Positions 36,360-45,276 of a DNA stretch of 64,000 nt are shown here, one piece after another (position 1 is the stretch's first letter; every line of letters begins with the position of its first letter). The translations under genes were made by a program, and so were the position numbers. The notes beneath the pieces were generated by a model. It saw nothing but the letters and a program-made list of their open reading frames with translations, did not search any database and was not told the DNA's origin. Source of the DNA: Streptomyces noursei ATCC 11455 (GTDB lineage Bacteria; Actinomycetota; Actinomycetes; Streptomycetales; Streptomycetaceae); assembly GCF_001704275.1 (NCBI RefSeq), contig NZ_CP011533.1:4340001-4404000 (forward strand). The letters run 5' to 3'.

Positions 36360-38293
36360 CACTGCTCCTCGATCCTGATGGGCCGAAGCCGCACCGTCTG
36401 CTCGTTGCGGCCGCCCCACGGGGGCCGGCCGACCCCGGACGGGAGCGGCCCCTCCCCCCGTTCCCCGCGCGTCCGGTCGGCCGCCGTGGCGACCGGGCCG
36501 GGCCCGGCGTGCAGTTGGGAGCCCGCCAGCCGCCGGTACAGCGCGTCGTTCTCCATCAGGTCCCGGTGCACGCCGGTGGCCCGGACCCGGCCGTCCTCCA
36601 GCACCACGATCTTCTCGGCGTCGATCACCGTGGAGATGCGGTGGGCGATGGCGATGACGGCGCATTGCCGGGAGACCCGGCGCAGCACGTCGCGGAAGTC
36701 CCGCTCGGAGTCGGAATCCAGGTGGGAGGTGGCCTCGTCCAGCAGCATCACCGCGGGCCTCTGGAGCAGCGTGCGGGCGATGCACAGCCGCTGGCGCTGG
36801 CCGCCGGACAGTCCGCTGCCCTGGTCGCCGAGTTCGGTGTCGAGCCCCTGGGGAAGCCCTGCGACCACGGCGCTGAGGCCGGCCATCTCCAGGGCTTCCC
36901 GGACGGCGTCCTCGCCGGCGTGCGGTTGGGCGTACGTCAGGTTCTCCCGGATCGTGCCCCGCATGGCCGCGTTGTCCTGCTGGACGTACCCCACCAGCCC
37001 GCGAACCGTCTCCAGCGGCAGCCCCGCGACGTCCCGTCCCCCCAGCAGGATGCGGCCGCCGTCCACCTGGTAGAAGCGCTCGATCAGTTGGAACAGGGTG
37101 GTCTTGCCCGCACCCGACGGGCCGACCACCGCCGTCAGCCCGCGCGCCGGCACGCTGAGCGAGACGCCGTGCAGGACCGGCGTCTTCACCTCCGGCTGTC
37201 CGCGCCGATAGGCGAAGCGCACGTCGCGGAACTCGATCGCGGGGTGGTGCGGGGGCAGCGGCCCGGTCGGCGCGAGGCCCTGCTCCACGTCCACCGCCCC
37301 GCCGCCTTCCTGGGGCAGGCCGGTGAGCTTGTCCACTCTCTCGATGGCGGCTCGGCCCTGGACGAACTGGCCGATGGCCATGAAGACCATCACCAGGGGC
37401 GAGACCAACTGGAACAGGTACATCACGAACGTGGTCAGGTCGGCCATGGTCATCTCGCCCCGCGCGACCCAGGCCATGCCCGCGCCGACGACGACGGCGA
37501 GTGCGCCCTGGGTGCCGACGTTCATCGAGGGAACCAGCAGGGAGTTGTAGGCGTTGACCCGGATTCCCGAGCGTCGTGCCTGCGCGGCCAGTTCGCCGAT
37601 GCGGGCGGTCTCGCGCGGCTCGGCCCGGGACGCCTTGACCGTGGGCAGCGCGGCGAGCACACGCTGGACGCCGCTGCCGAAGGCCCCGGTGTCGTCACGG
37701 TTCTGCAGGGCCGCTCCGCGGAGCTTGCGCGCGAGCACGATGGCGAGGGTGCTGGCGATGCCGAGGCTGGCCAGGGTGATGAGCATCAGCGGCAGGTCGA
37801 TGGTGCACATCAGCACGATGCAGCCGACCGCCGTGGCACCGCTGATGATCAACTGTGCCAGGCTCTGCGAGAGGGCGATCTTCACCAGCGACGTGTCGGT
37901 GACCGTACGCGTGACGATGTCGCCCTGCGGCCATTTCCCGAATTCCGCGAGATCGGCCCGCAGCAGTCTTCCGACGAGCGTGTGACGGACGTCGTGGACG
38001 ATATTCTCCCCGGCCCGCCCAATTGCGTAGGACTGGAGCGACGAAAAGATTGCGCCCAGGCAGAAGAGGGCGGCGACCATGATGATGGGCGGGGTCAGCG
38101 ATTCTCCCGCGGACACCGCCCCGATCAGTTTTCCGATGGCCCACGGTTGGGCGAGTGTGGCTCCGACTCCCAGGAGTCCCAGTGCCACTCCCGTGCCGAG
38201 CAGTGCGGTGTGCCGCTTGGCGACACTCGCGACCCGGCCGGCACCGGATCCGGCCCCGCCCCTCTGGTTCGTGTTGGCGACGTGCCTCGCCAT
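36356..38293 (-). CDS. ABC exporter (fused membrane and ATPase domains) of the linaridin-like cluster (LinT-like)
   Basis: 645 residues, a half-transporter that should act as a homodimer. Six membrane helices lie in residues ~30-320. The ATPase domain has Walker A GPSGAGKTTLF, Q-loop YVQQDNAAMRGTI, signature LSGGQRQRLCIARTLLQ, Walker B VMLLDEATSHLD and the H-loop IAIAHRIST. It lacks an N-terminal C39 peptidase domain, so it can export but not cleave a leader. ATG 38293 has GGGGGGAG ~9 nt upstream. It is the first gene of the cluster and is coupled to the oxidoreductase. Confidence 0.88.
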   Translation of the reverse strand: MARHVANTNQRGGAGSGAGRVASVAKRHTALLGTGVALGLLGVGATLAQPWAIGKLIGAVSAGESLTPPIIMVAALFCLGAIFSSLQSYAIGRAGENIVHDVRHTLVGRLLRADLAEFGKWPQGDIVTRTVTDTSLVKIALSQSLAQLIISGATAVGCIVLMCTIDLPLMLITLASLGIASTLAIVLARKLRGAALQNRDDTGAFGSGVQRVLAALPTVKASRAEPRETARIGELAAQARRSGIRVNAYNSLLVPSMNVGTQGALAVVVGAGMAWVARGEMTMADLTTFVMYLFQLVSPLVMVFMAIGQFVQGRAAIERVDKLTGLPQEGGGAVDVEQGLAPTGPLPPHHPAIEFRDVRFAYRRGQPEVKTPVLHGVSLSVPARGLTAVVGPSGAGKTTLFQLIERFYQVDGGRILLGGRDVAGLPLETVRGLVGYVQQDNAAMRGTIRENLTYAQPHAGEDAVREALEMAGLSAVVAGLPQGLDTELGDQGSGLSGGQRQRLCIARTLLQRPAVMLLDEATSHLDSDSERDFRDVLRRVSRQCAVIAIAHRISTVIDAEKIVVLEDGRVRATGVHRDLMENDALYRRLAGSQLHAGPGPVATAADRTRGERGEGPLPSGVGRPPWGGRNEQTVRLRPIRIEEQW

Positions 38294-38476
38294 GAGCGCA
38301 CTCCCCCCGTTTCGACAAACGGCCACGACGGTGCGCGGCCAAGAGAACGGATCCGATCTCAGAGGTTTGTCGTCAAGGTGACCGAAACTAGCACGGCATC
38401 CGGCATAAAATTTCGGGTTACTTGATTCCCGGGAACACCCTGCCCGGCCGGCCACCGCCTTCGCCCCGCCGACGTA

Positions 38477-38492
38477 AACAAAAGCGTTTGTT
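38477..38492. promoter_or_regulatory. AT-rich inverted repeat upstream of the transporter gene
   Basis: AACAAA (38477-38482) and TTTGTT (38487-38492) form a 6-bp dyad with a 4-nt spacer, in an A/T-rich patch unusual for this chromosome. It lies ~185 bp upstream of the first linaridin-like gene, in the 279-bp space to thrE. It is a candidate operator; the arms are short, so chance is possible. Confidence 0.35.
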
Positions 38493-38572
38493 GTTTCCTT
38501 GGCGCGGCCTTCGAAGGGGCGCCGGCGGACGGGCCCCAGGGCGCGATGCCGCGGAGATCCGTCAGAAGCGCC

Positions 38573-40285
38573 CTAGAAGCCGCGGGTCCGCTTGGCGGCC
38601 CGGCGCTCGCCGCCCGGCTCGACGGCCAGCGGCGCCCGCAGGAACAGCCGGGCGACCTCGCCGCCGAGGTTCACACCGACCGCGATCGCCAGCGCCAGCG
38701 AGGCTGCCTTGATCAGCGACGAGAAGCCCTCCAGCAGATTGCCCTGGGCGAAGTTCAACAGCCCGAAGTAGGTCGCGCTACCAGGGAGCAACGGGCCGAT
38801 CGCCGCCGTCACATAGGGCAGCGCGGAGGCGTAGCGGTACCGGGAGAGCAACTGCCCGAAGAGGCCGACGAGCCCGGCGGCGATGGCCGTGGAGGGCACC
38901 GCGTTGAAGCCGGCGGTGGCGGTCAGCGCCCCGTACACCACCCAGGCGACCCCGCCGTTGAGCGTCGCGAACGCCACCGTGTGCCGCTCCTGTTGGAGCA
39001 GGACACAGAACGACAGCGCCAGCAGCATCGACGCTATGGTCTGCACCACCGGCTCGTTGTACAGCTGCAGCGCCTGCTCGGGATTGAGCCGCTGCAGACC
39101 GGGATCGGCCTGCAGCCCGAGGTAGAGCACGGACAGCACGCCGACGACGATGCCGACGATCAGATAGCCGACCTCCAGCAGTCGCGCGGAGGCGGTGATG
39201 TAGTAACCGGTCAGCCCGTCCTGCACGCTGGCGACCAGCGCCCGCCCCGGGATCAGGGCGAACAGCCCACCGGTGATCACCGCGGAGGACTGCACATTGG
39301 AATGGGCCAGGGCGAAGACGAGCCCTATCGCGGCGGGCGGCATCGCCGCGACCACGAACTGGTAGAACTCCGGCAGCCCGCGCGCCGACGCCAACCAGGC
39401 CAGCCGGTCGCCGAGCATCGAGCCGATCGCCGCCGCGATGAACACCAGCACCCCGCCGCCGACCAGCATGCTCGCCGCGCCGGAGAGCAGCCCGGAGGAC
39501 ACCGTCAGCGCCCAGCTCGGGTACGGGTGCCGGTTACGGCGGATCTCCGCCAGCCCGCGGTACGCCTCTTCGAGGCTGATCCCCTCCGAAGTGATCTCGT
39601 CCACCAGCCGGAAAACGGCCGACAACCGGTTGTAGTCCACGCCGCGCCGCCGCACCGTCCGGCTGGCGGTGAGCGGGTCCTCCACCAGGGACGGCTGGTA
39701 CGAGATCGACAGCAGGGTGAAGGTGACGGTCGGCTCGACCCGCTCCAGCCCGTAGGCGTGCGCCACACCGAACATCGCCGCCTCGACGTCCTCGGCCCCC
39801 TCGCCACCGGCCAGCAGGATCTCGCCGATACGCAGCGTCAGGTCCAGGACGCGGGGAACGGCGGGGCCGCCGCCCTCCTCCTCGGTGCGCTCCGCACGCT
39901 CGGGCACCGGTCGCTCGTGGATCGGCATCCGCAGCATGGTGCGCATCCGGTCCTGCCACGGCGCTTCCTTGGTCAGGCTGAGGACCGGTATGCCGTGCGG
40001 CGGCGTGAACGTCGGCAGCGGGGTCTGCCCGGTGGTGCCCCCCGGCGGGGCGAACGCCGACCCCTCGGGCTCGGCCGGCGTCTCCGGCCGGAGCCCCTCG
40101 GGCAACGCGAACTCCGAGGTCGGGTGCTCCTCTTCGGGCGTCGGCGGCAACGGCACACCCAACGGCGGTGTGAAGGCGCTGTGCGCCTCGTCCGACTGCG
40201 GCTTGCGGTCCTCGGGAAGACCGGCCTGCTCCGAGATGCCGCTGCCCTTGCCGTTACCGCTGCCGCGGGGTGGATCCGACGCCAC
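38573..40285 (-). CDS. Threonine/serine exporter family protein (ThrE)
   Basis: 570 residues. The first ~135 are Pro/Glu-rich and probably disordered. Next is the cytoplasmic ThrE domain (VPRVLDLTLRIGEILLAGGEGAEDVEAAM, with TVTFTLLSISYQ and the RRRGVDYNRLSAVFRLVDEI block). About ten membrane helices follow, including AASMLVGGGVLVFIAAAIGSML and ALAIAVGVNLGGEVARLFL. ThrE of Corynebacterium exports threonine and serine. GTG 40285 is the apparent start. It is the first core gene after the linaridin-like region. Confidence 0.88.
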   Translation of the reverse strand: MASDPPRGSGNGKGSGISEQAGLPEDRKPQSDEAHSAFTPPLGVPLPPTPEEEHPTSEFALPEGLRPETPAEPEGSAFAPPGGTTGQTPLPTFTPPHGIPVLSLTKEAPWQDRMRTMLRMPIHERPVPERAERTEEEGGGPAVPRVLDLTLRIGEILLAGGEGAEDVEAAMFGVAHAYGLERVEPTVTFTLLSISYQPSLVEDPLTASRTVRRRGVDYNRLSAVFRLVDEITSEGISLEEAYRGLAEIRRNRHPYPSWALTVSSGLLSGAASMLVGGGVLVFIAAAIGSMLGDRLAWLASARGLPEFYQFVVAAMPPAAIGLVFALAHSNVQSSAVITGGLFALIPGRALVASVQDGLTGYYITASARLLEVGYLIVGIVVGVLSVLYLGLQADPGLQRLNPEQALQLYNEPVVQTIASMLLALSFCVLLQQERHTVAFATLNGGVAWVVYGALTATAGFNAVPSTAIAAGLVGLFGQLLSRYRYASALPYVTAAIGPLLPGSATYFGLLNFAQGNLLEGFSSLIKAASLALAIAVGVNLGGEVARLFLRAPLAVEPGGERRAAKRTRGF

Positions 40286-40423
40286 GTGTCTCCGCTCCTC
40301 GTACGTACGCCTCCTGCCGACTGGTCATGCACACGATGCCGCATGGCTGCGTCCGGCGCTTCTCCGGGGCCCCACGTTGTCGAGCTTCCCCGCCGTGGGC
40401 CTGCCGACCGGCTGCCTCCCACG

Positions 40424-40784
40424 GTGTCGGCTACCCCGCCGCGGGGTTCGTGTCACGCGCCTGCGGCGCGGGGCGATTCCGCTGCGCGGGGCTGTTCGGC
40501 AGCGGTGCCGGGGCTGTGGGGTGGGGGCACGCCTTTGTGGGCCAGTACCGGTCGTGGACCAAGGGGCGACCCGCACCGGCCCCCTGACGCCTGCCCCCAC
40601 CCACCGTCTTTATGACCCACCCACGGGAGGGGACGGGTCGGAGGGGCACGAGGTGTCCGGACGTGAAGCGCAGCAGTCCGGACACCTCGTGCCCCTCCGA
40701 CCCGTCACCGCACCCGACAGCCCCGCGCAGCGGCCCGGCGCCGCAGGCGCGTAACACGAACCCCTACGGCGGGGCAGCCGACAA
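40424..40784. repeat. Nested inverted repeat, ~75-bp imperfect arms around a perfect 31-bp palindrome
   Basis: Outer arms: 40425-40499 and 40714-40783 are imperfect reverse complements sharing long identical runs such as ACGCGCCTGCGGCGC. Inside them, 40632-40662 and 40676-40706 form a perfect 31-bp inverted repeat with a 13-nt loop. It fills most of the 526-bp space between dedA and thrE (40286-40811), where no gene was seen. It could be a MITE-like or intergenic REP-like element; the inner hairpin can also end dedA transcription. Confidence 0.8.
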
Positions 40785-40811
40785 CGCGGGAAACGCGCCA
40801 AGCGCCAAGCG

Positions 40812-41516
40812 TCACCGCTTGGCGTGGCGCCCCCGCGTCTGCGATCGCCCCGTGGGCACCGGCGTGGGCGCCGTCGCCGACGCCGCCGGCTCCTTCTTGC
40901 CCTTGGCGCGCGCCCGCAGGAACTCGATGACGACCGGCACCACGGAGATGAGCACGATCGCCACGAGGATCAGCTCGATGTGCTTGTGCACGAACTCGAC
41001 GTTGCCCAGCGCGGCGCCCAGCAGCGTCACGCCGGCGCCCCACAGCGTCCCGCCGATGATGTTGAAGATGATGAAGGAGCGGTACTGCATCCGGCTCACG
41101 CCCGCGATGATCGGCGTGAACGTCCGCACGATCGGGACGAACCGGGCCAGGATCAGCGACTTCGGACCGTGCTTCTCGAAGAAGGCGTGCGCCTTCTCGA
41201 CGTTCTCCTGCTTGAAGAGGCGGGAGTCGGGCCGCTTGAAGAGCGAGGGGCCGACCTTGCGGCCGAAGAGGTATCCGGCCTGGTCACCCAGGACGGCCGC
41301 CAGCACCACCAGCGCACACACCATCCACAGCGGCTTGTCGATCTTGTTCGTCGTCACCATCAGGCCGGTGGTGAACAGCAGCGAGTCCCCGGGCAGGAAG
41401 AAACCGATCAGCAGCCCCGACTCCGCGAACACGATGAGCAGGACGCCGATCAGGCCGAATGTCGTGATCAAGTAGTCCGAGTTCAGCCACTGGGGGCCGA
41501 GCGCGAGAGTATTCAC
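40812..41516 (-). CDS. DedA family membrane protein
   Basis: 234 residues with about five membrane helices. DedA/VTT-type pattern: FGLIGVLLIVFAESGLLIGFFLPGDSLLFTTG, AVLGDQAGYLFGRKVGPSLF, then the conserved FFEKHGPKSLILARFVPIVRTFTPIIAGVSRM. DedA proteins are undecaprenyl-phosphate or phospholipid flippases. The C-terminal ~30 residues are basic and Pro-rich. It is separated from downstream thrE by the nested inverted repeat. Confidence 0.93.
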   Translation of the reverse strand: MNTLALGPQWLNSDYLITTFGLIGVLLIVFAESGLLIGFFLPGDSLLFTTGLMVTTNKIDKPLWMVCALVVLAAVLGDQAGYLFGRKVGPSLFKRPDSRLFKQENVEKAHAFFEKHGPKSLILARFVPIVRTFTPIIAGVSRMQYRSFIIFNIIGGTLWGAGVTLLGAALGNVEFVHKHIELILVAIVLISVVPVVIEFLRARAKGKKEPAASATAPTPVPTGRSQTRGRHAKR

Positions 41517-41777
41517 GGGGTGAAAGCTCCTGGGTCGAGGGCGCCCGGCTCGCGCGGCGCGGCGAGCGGAAGCGAGGGGTGCAGGCGCAGTGTGCGGCCC
41601 AAAGCTATCAACGGACTATGACGTCCCGTGGTTCCAGGAGCACCCCCGGCCATGGCCTCCCGGGCCGCCCCCGCCCCGCCTCGACGCCGGCCGCCGACCC
41701 CCACCCGACCGCCCCCGAGCGCTGGCCGCTCCGGCCGCCCCGGGTGATCCTGACCGCAAGGACAGGAGGTGCGGACC

Positions 41778-42146
41778 ATGGGCATCGAGGAGTACGGCGG
41801 CGGACAGCACGAGCAGTCCGACGTCCTGGTGGTGACGACCAACGACGTGCCGGGGTTTCACGTGAAACAAGTGATCGGCGAGGTCTTCGGCCTCACCGTG
41901 CGCTCCCGGCACCTCGGCAGCCAGATCGGCGCGGGCCTGAAGTCGATGATCGGCGGTGAGCTGCGCGGTCTGACCAAGACCCTCGTCCAGACCCGCAACC
42001 AGGCCATGGAACGCCTGGTGGAGCAGGCCCGCTCCCGCGGCGCCAACGCCGTGCTCATGTTCCGCTTCGACGTCACCGAGGCCGCCGACGTCGGCACCGA
42101 GGTCTGCGCCTACGGCACGGCCGTGGTGCTGGAACCCCAGGGCTGA
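41778..42146 (+). CDS. UPF0145 / YbjQ family protein
   Basis: 122 residues. The family pattern is clear: VLVVTTNDVPGFHVKQVIGEVFGLTVRS, then EARSRGANAV-like EQARSRGANAVLMFRFDV and VCAYGTAVVLEP. These pentameric proteins are sometimes called heavy-metal-binding, though the function is unproven. ATG 41778 is chosen because AGGAGG at 41764-41769 is 8 nt upstream and overlaps the alternative GTG 41769. It is divergent from dedA. Confidence 0.9.
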   Translation: MGIEEYGGGQHEQSDVLVVTTNDVPGFHVKQVIGEVFGLTVRSRHLGSQIGAGLKSMIGGELRGLTKTLVQTRNQAMERLVEQARSRGANAVLMFRFDVTEAADVGTEVCAYGTAVVLEPQG

Positions 42147-42348
42147 CCGCGACCGGCTCCGCGGGGCGCCCCCGCGTCCGCACCGTCGCTCCGGCGGACC
42201 CGGCGGCCCGGCCCACCGAACAGCTCGCTCCCACTCCCCCGTCGGTCATCGGTACGCGCGTCACGATGGCTCCTCACGCCGCGTGAGGTGCAGGTCCGGA
42301 TCCTGAAAAGCGGCGAGGCGCCGGGTCCGCGGGTGAGATCCTCCGCGC

Positions 42349-43062
42349 ATGCTCGGAATAACGGATCTGTCCACGTACCTGGCGGGCCTCGCCCTGATCA
42401 TCCTGCTGCCGGGGCCGAATTCGCTGTACGTCGTCTCGGTCGCCGCCCGGCGGGGCCGTCGGGTGGCGTACCGGGCGGCGGCGGGCGTGCTGTGCGGTGA
42501 CACGGTGCTGATGACGCTGTCCGCGGGCGGGGTGGCCTCGCTGCTGAAGGCCAGCCCGCTGCTGTTCGGCCTCGTGAAGTTCGCCGGCGCGGGCTATCTG
42601 ACGTGGCTGGCCGTCGGGATGCTGCGCGGCGCGTGGTCCCTGTGGCGCGGCGGCCGGGCGTCCGGCAAGGCCCTGCGGAGCGCGACGCCGGAGCAGGCGG
42701 CCGGAGCGGCACCGGCGGCTGCGGCGACCCCGGCGGAGAACGGGGCCGCCCCGAAGGTCGAGCGGCCGTTCCGCCGCGCGTTCGTGGTCAGCCTGCTCAA
42801 CCCGAAGGCGATCTTGTTCTTCATCTCCTTCTTCGTGCAGTTCGTGGACCCCTCCTACGCCCACCCGGTGCTGTCGTTCGTGGCGCTCGGCGCCTGGGCG
42901 CAGCTCTTCAGCTTCAGCTACCTCTCGCTGCTGATCTTCAGCGGGACGTTCCTGGCGGCCACCTTCCGCCGCCGCAAGCGCCTGACCGCCGGCCTGTCCG
43001 CCGGCGCCGGCGCCGCCTTCCTCGGCTTCGCCGCCAAGCTGTCGCTGGCCAGCGCGAGCTGA
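42349..43062 (+). CDS. LysE family amino-acid exporter
   Basis: 237 residues with about six membrane helices. LysE/RhtB hallmarks are LAGLALIILLPGPNSLYVVSVAARRGRR at the N-terminus, KFAGAGYLTWLAVGMLRGAWSLWR, and RRAFVVSLLNPKAILFFISFFVQFVDP. A loop of ~35 residues rich in Ala (after helix 3) is longer than usual. It exports amino acids or related compounds; the substrate cannot be read from sequence. Confidence 0.92.
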   Translation: MLGITDLSTYLAGLALIILLPGPNSLYVVSVAARRGRRVAYRAAAGVLCGDTVLMTLSAGGVASLLKASPLLFGLVKFAGAGYLTWLAVGMLRGAWSLWRGGRASGKALRSATPEQAAGAAPAAAATPAENGAAPKVERPFRRAFVVSLLNPKAILFFISFFVQFVDPSYAHPVLSFVALGAWAQLFSFSYLSLLIFSGTFLAATFRRRKRLTAGLSAGAGAAFLGFAAKLSLASAS

Positions 43063-43172
43063 CCGGTACGGGCCGGGTCCACGGGGCCCGGCCCGGCCGC
43101 GCTTCCACCGGGGGAACCCTGGAGGCCGTTCGCACCTTATGCCCTTATTGTCGGGTTCCAGGAGGTGCGTCC

Positions 43173-43796
43173 ATGCCGCTGCACGACGTCAACGTCGCCG
43201 TCATCTACTACTCGTCGACCGGCACCGTCGCCGAGATGGCCCGGCTGATCGCCGACGCCGCCGAGCACGCGGGCGCCGACGTACGGCTGCGCCGGGTCGC
43301 CGAGCTCGCCCCGCAGTCCGCCATCGACTCCAACCCCGCCTGGGCCGCCAACGTCACCGCCACCGCCGACATCCTGGAGGCGACCCACGACGACATCCTC
43401 TGGGCGGACGCGGTGCTCTTCGGCACCCCCACCCGCTTCGGCAATGTGACGTCCCAGCTCAAGCAGTTCATGGACACCCTGGGCGGCCTCTGGCAGCAGG
43501 GTCGGCTGGCCGACAAGGTCTACAGCGGCTTCACCGCCACCCAGTCCAAGCACGGCGGCCAGGAGTCCACCCTCCTCGCGCTCTACCACACCGTCCACCA
43601 CTTCGGCGGCATCCTCATCACCCCCGGTTACACGGACCCGGTGAAGTTCGCCGACGGCAACCCCTACGGCACCTCGCACGTCGGCGGCCCGGAAACCCTG
43701 GTCGACGCCGACGCCCGCAGTGCCGCCCGCGTCCAGGCGGAGCGGGTGGTGAAGTTCACGAAGGCCATCAAAGCCGGCCTGGCCGCCACGAGTTGA
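43173..43796 (+). CDS. WrbA-type NAD(P)H:quinone oxidoreductase
   Basis: 207 residues. The FMN-binding flavodoxin loop is VIYYSSTGTVAEMARLIAD at the N-terminus, followed by FGTPTRFGNVTSQLKQFMDTLGGLW and the conserved FTATQSKHGGQESTLLALYHTVHHFGGIL. WrbA reduces quinones with two electrons, protecting against redox cycling. ATG 43173 follows GGAGG at 43161. It lies only 16 bp upstream of the glutamate decarboxylase gene, so the two may share a transcript. Confidence 0.93.
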   Translation: MPLHDVNVAVIYYSSTGTVAEMARLIADAAEHAGADVRLRRVAELAPQSAIDSNPAWAANVTATADILEATHDDILWADAVLFGTPTRFGNVTSQLKQFMDTLGGLWQQGRLADKVYSGFTATQSKHGGQESTLLALYHTVHHFGGILITPGYTDPVKFADGNPYGTSHVGGPETLVDADARSAARVQAERVVKFTKAIKAGLAATS

Positions 43797-43812
43797 GAGA
43801 AGGCCGCAGCCG

Positions 43813-45228
43813 ATGACCCTGCACAAAGGCGGCTCCGAACGGGAGCCCCGGCGCCGCACCCACCCGGTCAACCCCTTCTACGGCGAGGCCGACCCGGTCG
43901 CCGGGATGGAGACCTCTCCCCCGCGGCACACCCTCCCCGCGGGCCCCATCTCCCCGCACACCGCCTACCAGTTCGTCCACGACGAACTGATGCTGGACGG
44001 CAACGCCCGGCTCAACCTCGCCACCTTCGTCACCACCTGGATGGAGCCGCAGGCCGACGTCCTGATGTCGGAGTGCCAGGCCAAGAACATGATCGACAAG
44101 GACGAGTACCCGCGCACCGCCGAACTGGAACGGCGCTGCGTGGCGATGCTCGCCCACCTCTGGCACGCCCCCGACCCGTCCGCCGCCATGGGCTGCTCCA
44201 CCACCGGCTCCAGCGAAGCCTGCATGCTCGCCGGCATGGCCCTCAAGCGCCGCTGGGCCCGGCGCAACCCCGACCGCTATCCCGGCACCGCCCGCCCCAA
44301 CCTCGTCATGGGCGCCAACGTCCAGGTCTGCTGGGAGAAGTTCTGCAACTTCTGGGAGGTGGAGACCCGCCAGGTCCCCATGGAGGGCGACCGCTTCCAC
44401 CTGGACGCGGACTCCGCCACCGCGCTCTGCGACGAGAACACCATCGGTGTCGTCGCCGTCCTGGGCTCGACCTTCGACGGCTCCTACGAGCCGGTGGCGG
44501 AGATCTGCACCGCCCTCGACGCGCTCCAGGAGCGCACCGGCCTGGACGTCCCCGTCCACGTGGACGGCGCGTCCGGCGGCATGATCGCACCGTTCCTCGA
44601 CCCCGACCTGCTGTGGGACTTCCGCCTCCCCCGGGTCGCCTCCATCAACACCTCCGGCCACAAGTACGGCCTGGTCTACCCCGGCGTCGGCTGGGCGCTC
44701 TGGCGCGACCAGGACGCGCTCCCCGAGGAGCTGGTCTTCCGCGTCAACTACCTGGGCGGCGACATGCCGACCTTCGCCCTCAACTTCTCCCGCCCCGGCG
44801 CCCAGGTCGCCGCCCAGTACTACACCTTCCTCCGGCTGGGCCGGGAGGGCTTCCGCGCCGTCCAGCAGGCCACCCGCGACGTGGCCGGCTCGATGGCCGA
44901 ACGGATCGGCGCGCTGGGCGACTTCCGTCTGCTCACCCAGGGCGACCAGCTGCCGGTCTTCGCCTTCACCACCGCCGACGACGTCACGTCCTTCGACGTC
45001 TTCGACGTGTCCCGGCGACTGCGGGAGCGCGGCTGGCTGGTCCCCGCCTACACCTTCCCGCCCAACCGCCAGGACCTCTCCGTCCTCCGGGTGGTCTGCC
45101 GCAACGGCTTCTCGCTGGACCTGGCCGACAGCTTCCTGGCCGACCTGGAGCAGCTGCTCCCCGAACTCCGCCGACAGCCCGCCCCGTTGGACCGCCCGGA
45201 GAACATCGCCACCGCCTTCCACCACTGA
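43813..45228 (+). CDS. Glutamate decarboxylase
   Basis: 471 residues. This PLP enzyme converts glutamate to GABA and CO2, consuming a proton. The N-terminal blocks are typical of Gad (NPFYGEADPVAGMETSPPRHTLP, HDELMLDGNARLNLATFVTTW, and MIDKDEYPRTAELERRCVAML). The substrate loop is GCSTTGSSEACML, PLP-Asp in HVDGASGGMIAPF, and the Schiff-base Lys in INTSGHKYGLVYPGVGW. It is close to full length for the family. It is 16 bp downstream of the WrbA gene. No adjacent antiporter is visible. Confidence 0.95.
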   Translation: MTLHKGGSEREPRRRTHPVNPFYGEADPVAGMETSPPRHTLPAGPISPHTAYQFVHDELMLDGNARLNLATFVTTWMEPQADVLMSECQAKNMIDKDEYPRTAELERRCVAMLAHLWHAPDPSAAMGCSTTGSSEACMLAGMALKRRWARRNPDRYPGTARPNLVMGANVQVCWEKFCNFWEVETRQVPMEGDRFHLDADSATALCDENTIGVVAVLGSTFDGSYEPVAEICTALDALQERTGLDVPVHVDGASGGMIAPFLDPDLLWDFRLPRVASINTSGHKYGLVYPGVGWALWRDQDALPEELVFRVNYLGGDMPTFALNFSRPGAQVAAQYYTFLRLGREGFRAVQQATRDVAGSMAERIGALGDFRLLTQGDQLPVFAFTTADDVTSFDVFDVSRRLRERGWLVPAYTFPPNRQDLSVLRVVCRNGFSLDLADSFLADLEQLLPELRRQPAPLDRPENIATAFHH

Positions 45229-45235
45229 CGACCGA

Positions 45236-45273
45236 CCGCGGGTCCCGGACGCCACCGGGGACGCCGCCCGCGG
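45236..45273. terminator. Bidirectional hairpin between gad and padR genes
   Basis: CCGCGGG (45236-45242) pairs with CCCGCGG (45267-45273), with an inner stem of six pairs (43-48 with 55-61 of the 45200 block) and bulges. It lies between the convergent stops at 45228 and 45277. Confidence 0.5.
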
Positions 45274-45276
45274 CCC

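Noticed and set aside
40286..40811. A small gene of ~108 residues on the minus strand between dedA and thrE
   Set aside because: It reads through both arms of the nested inverted repeat, has no ribosome binding site and no family resemblance.
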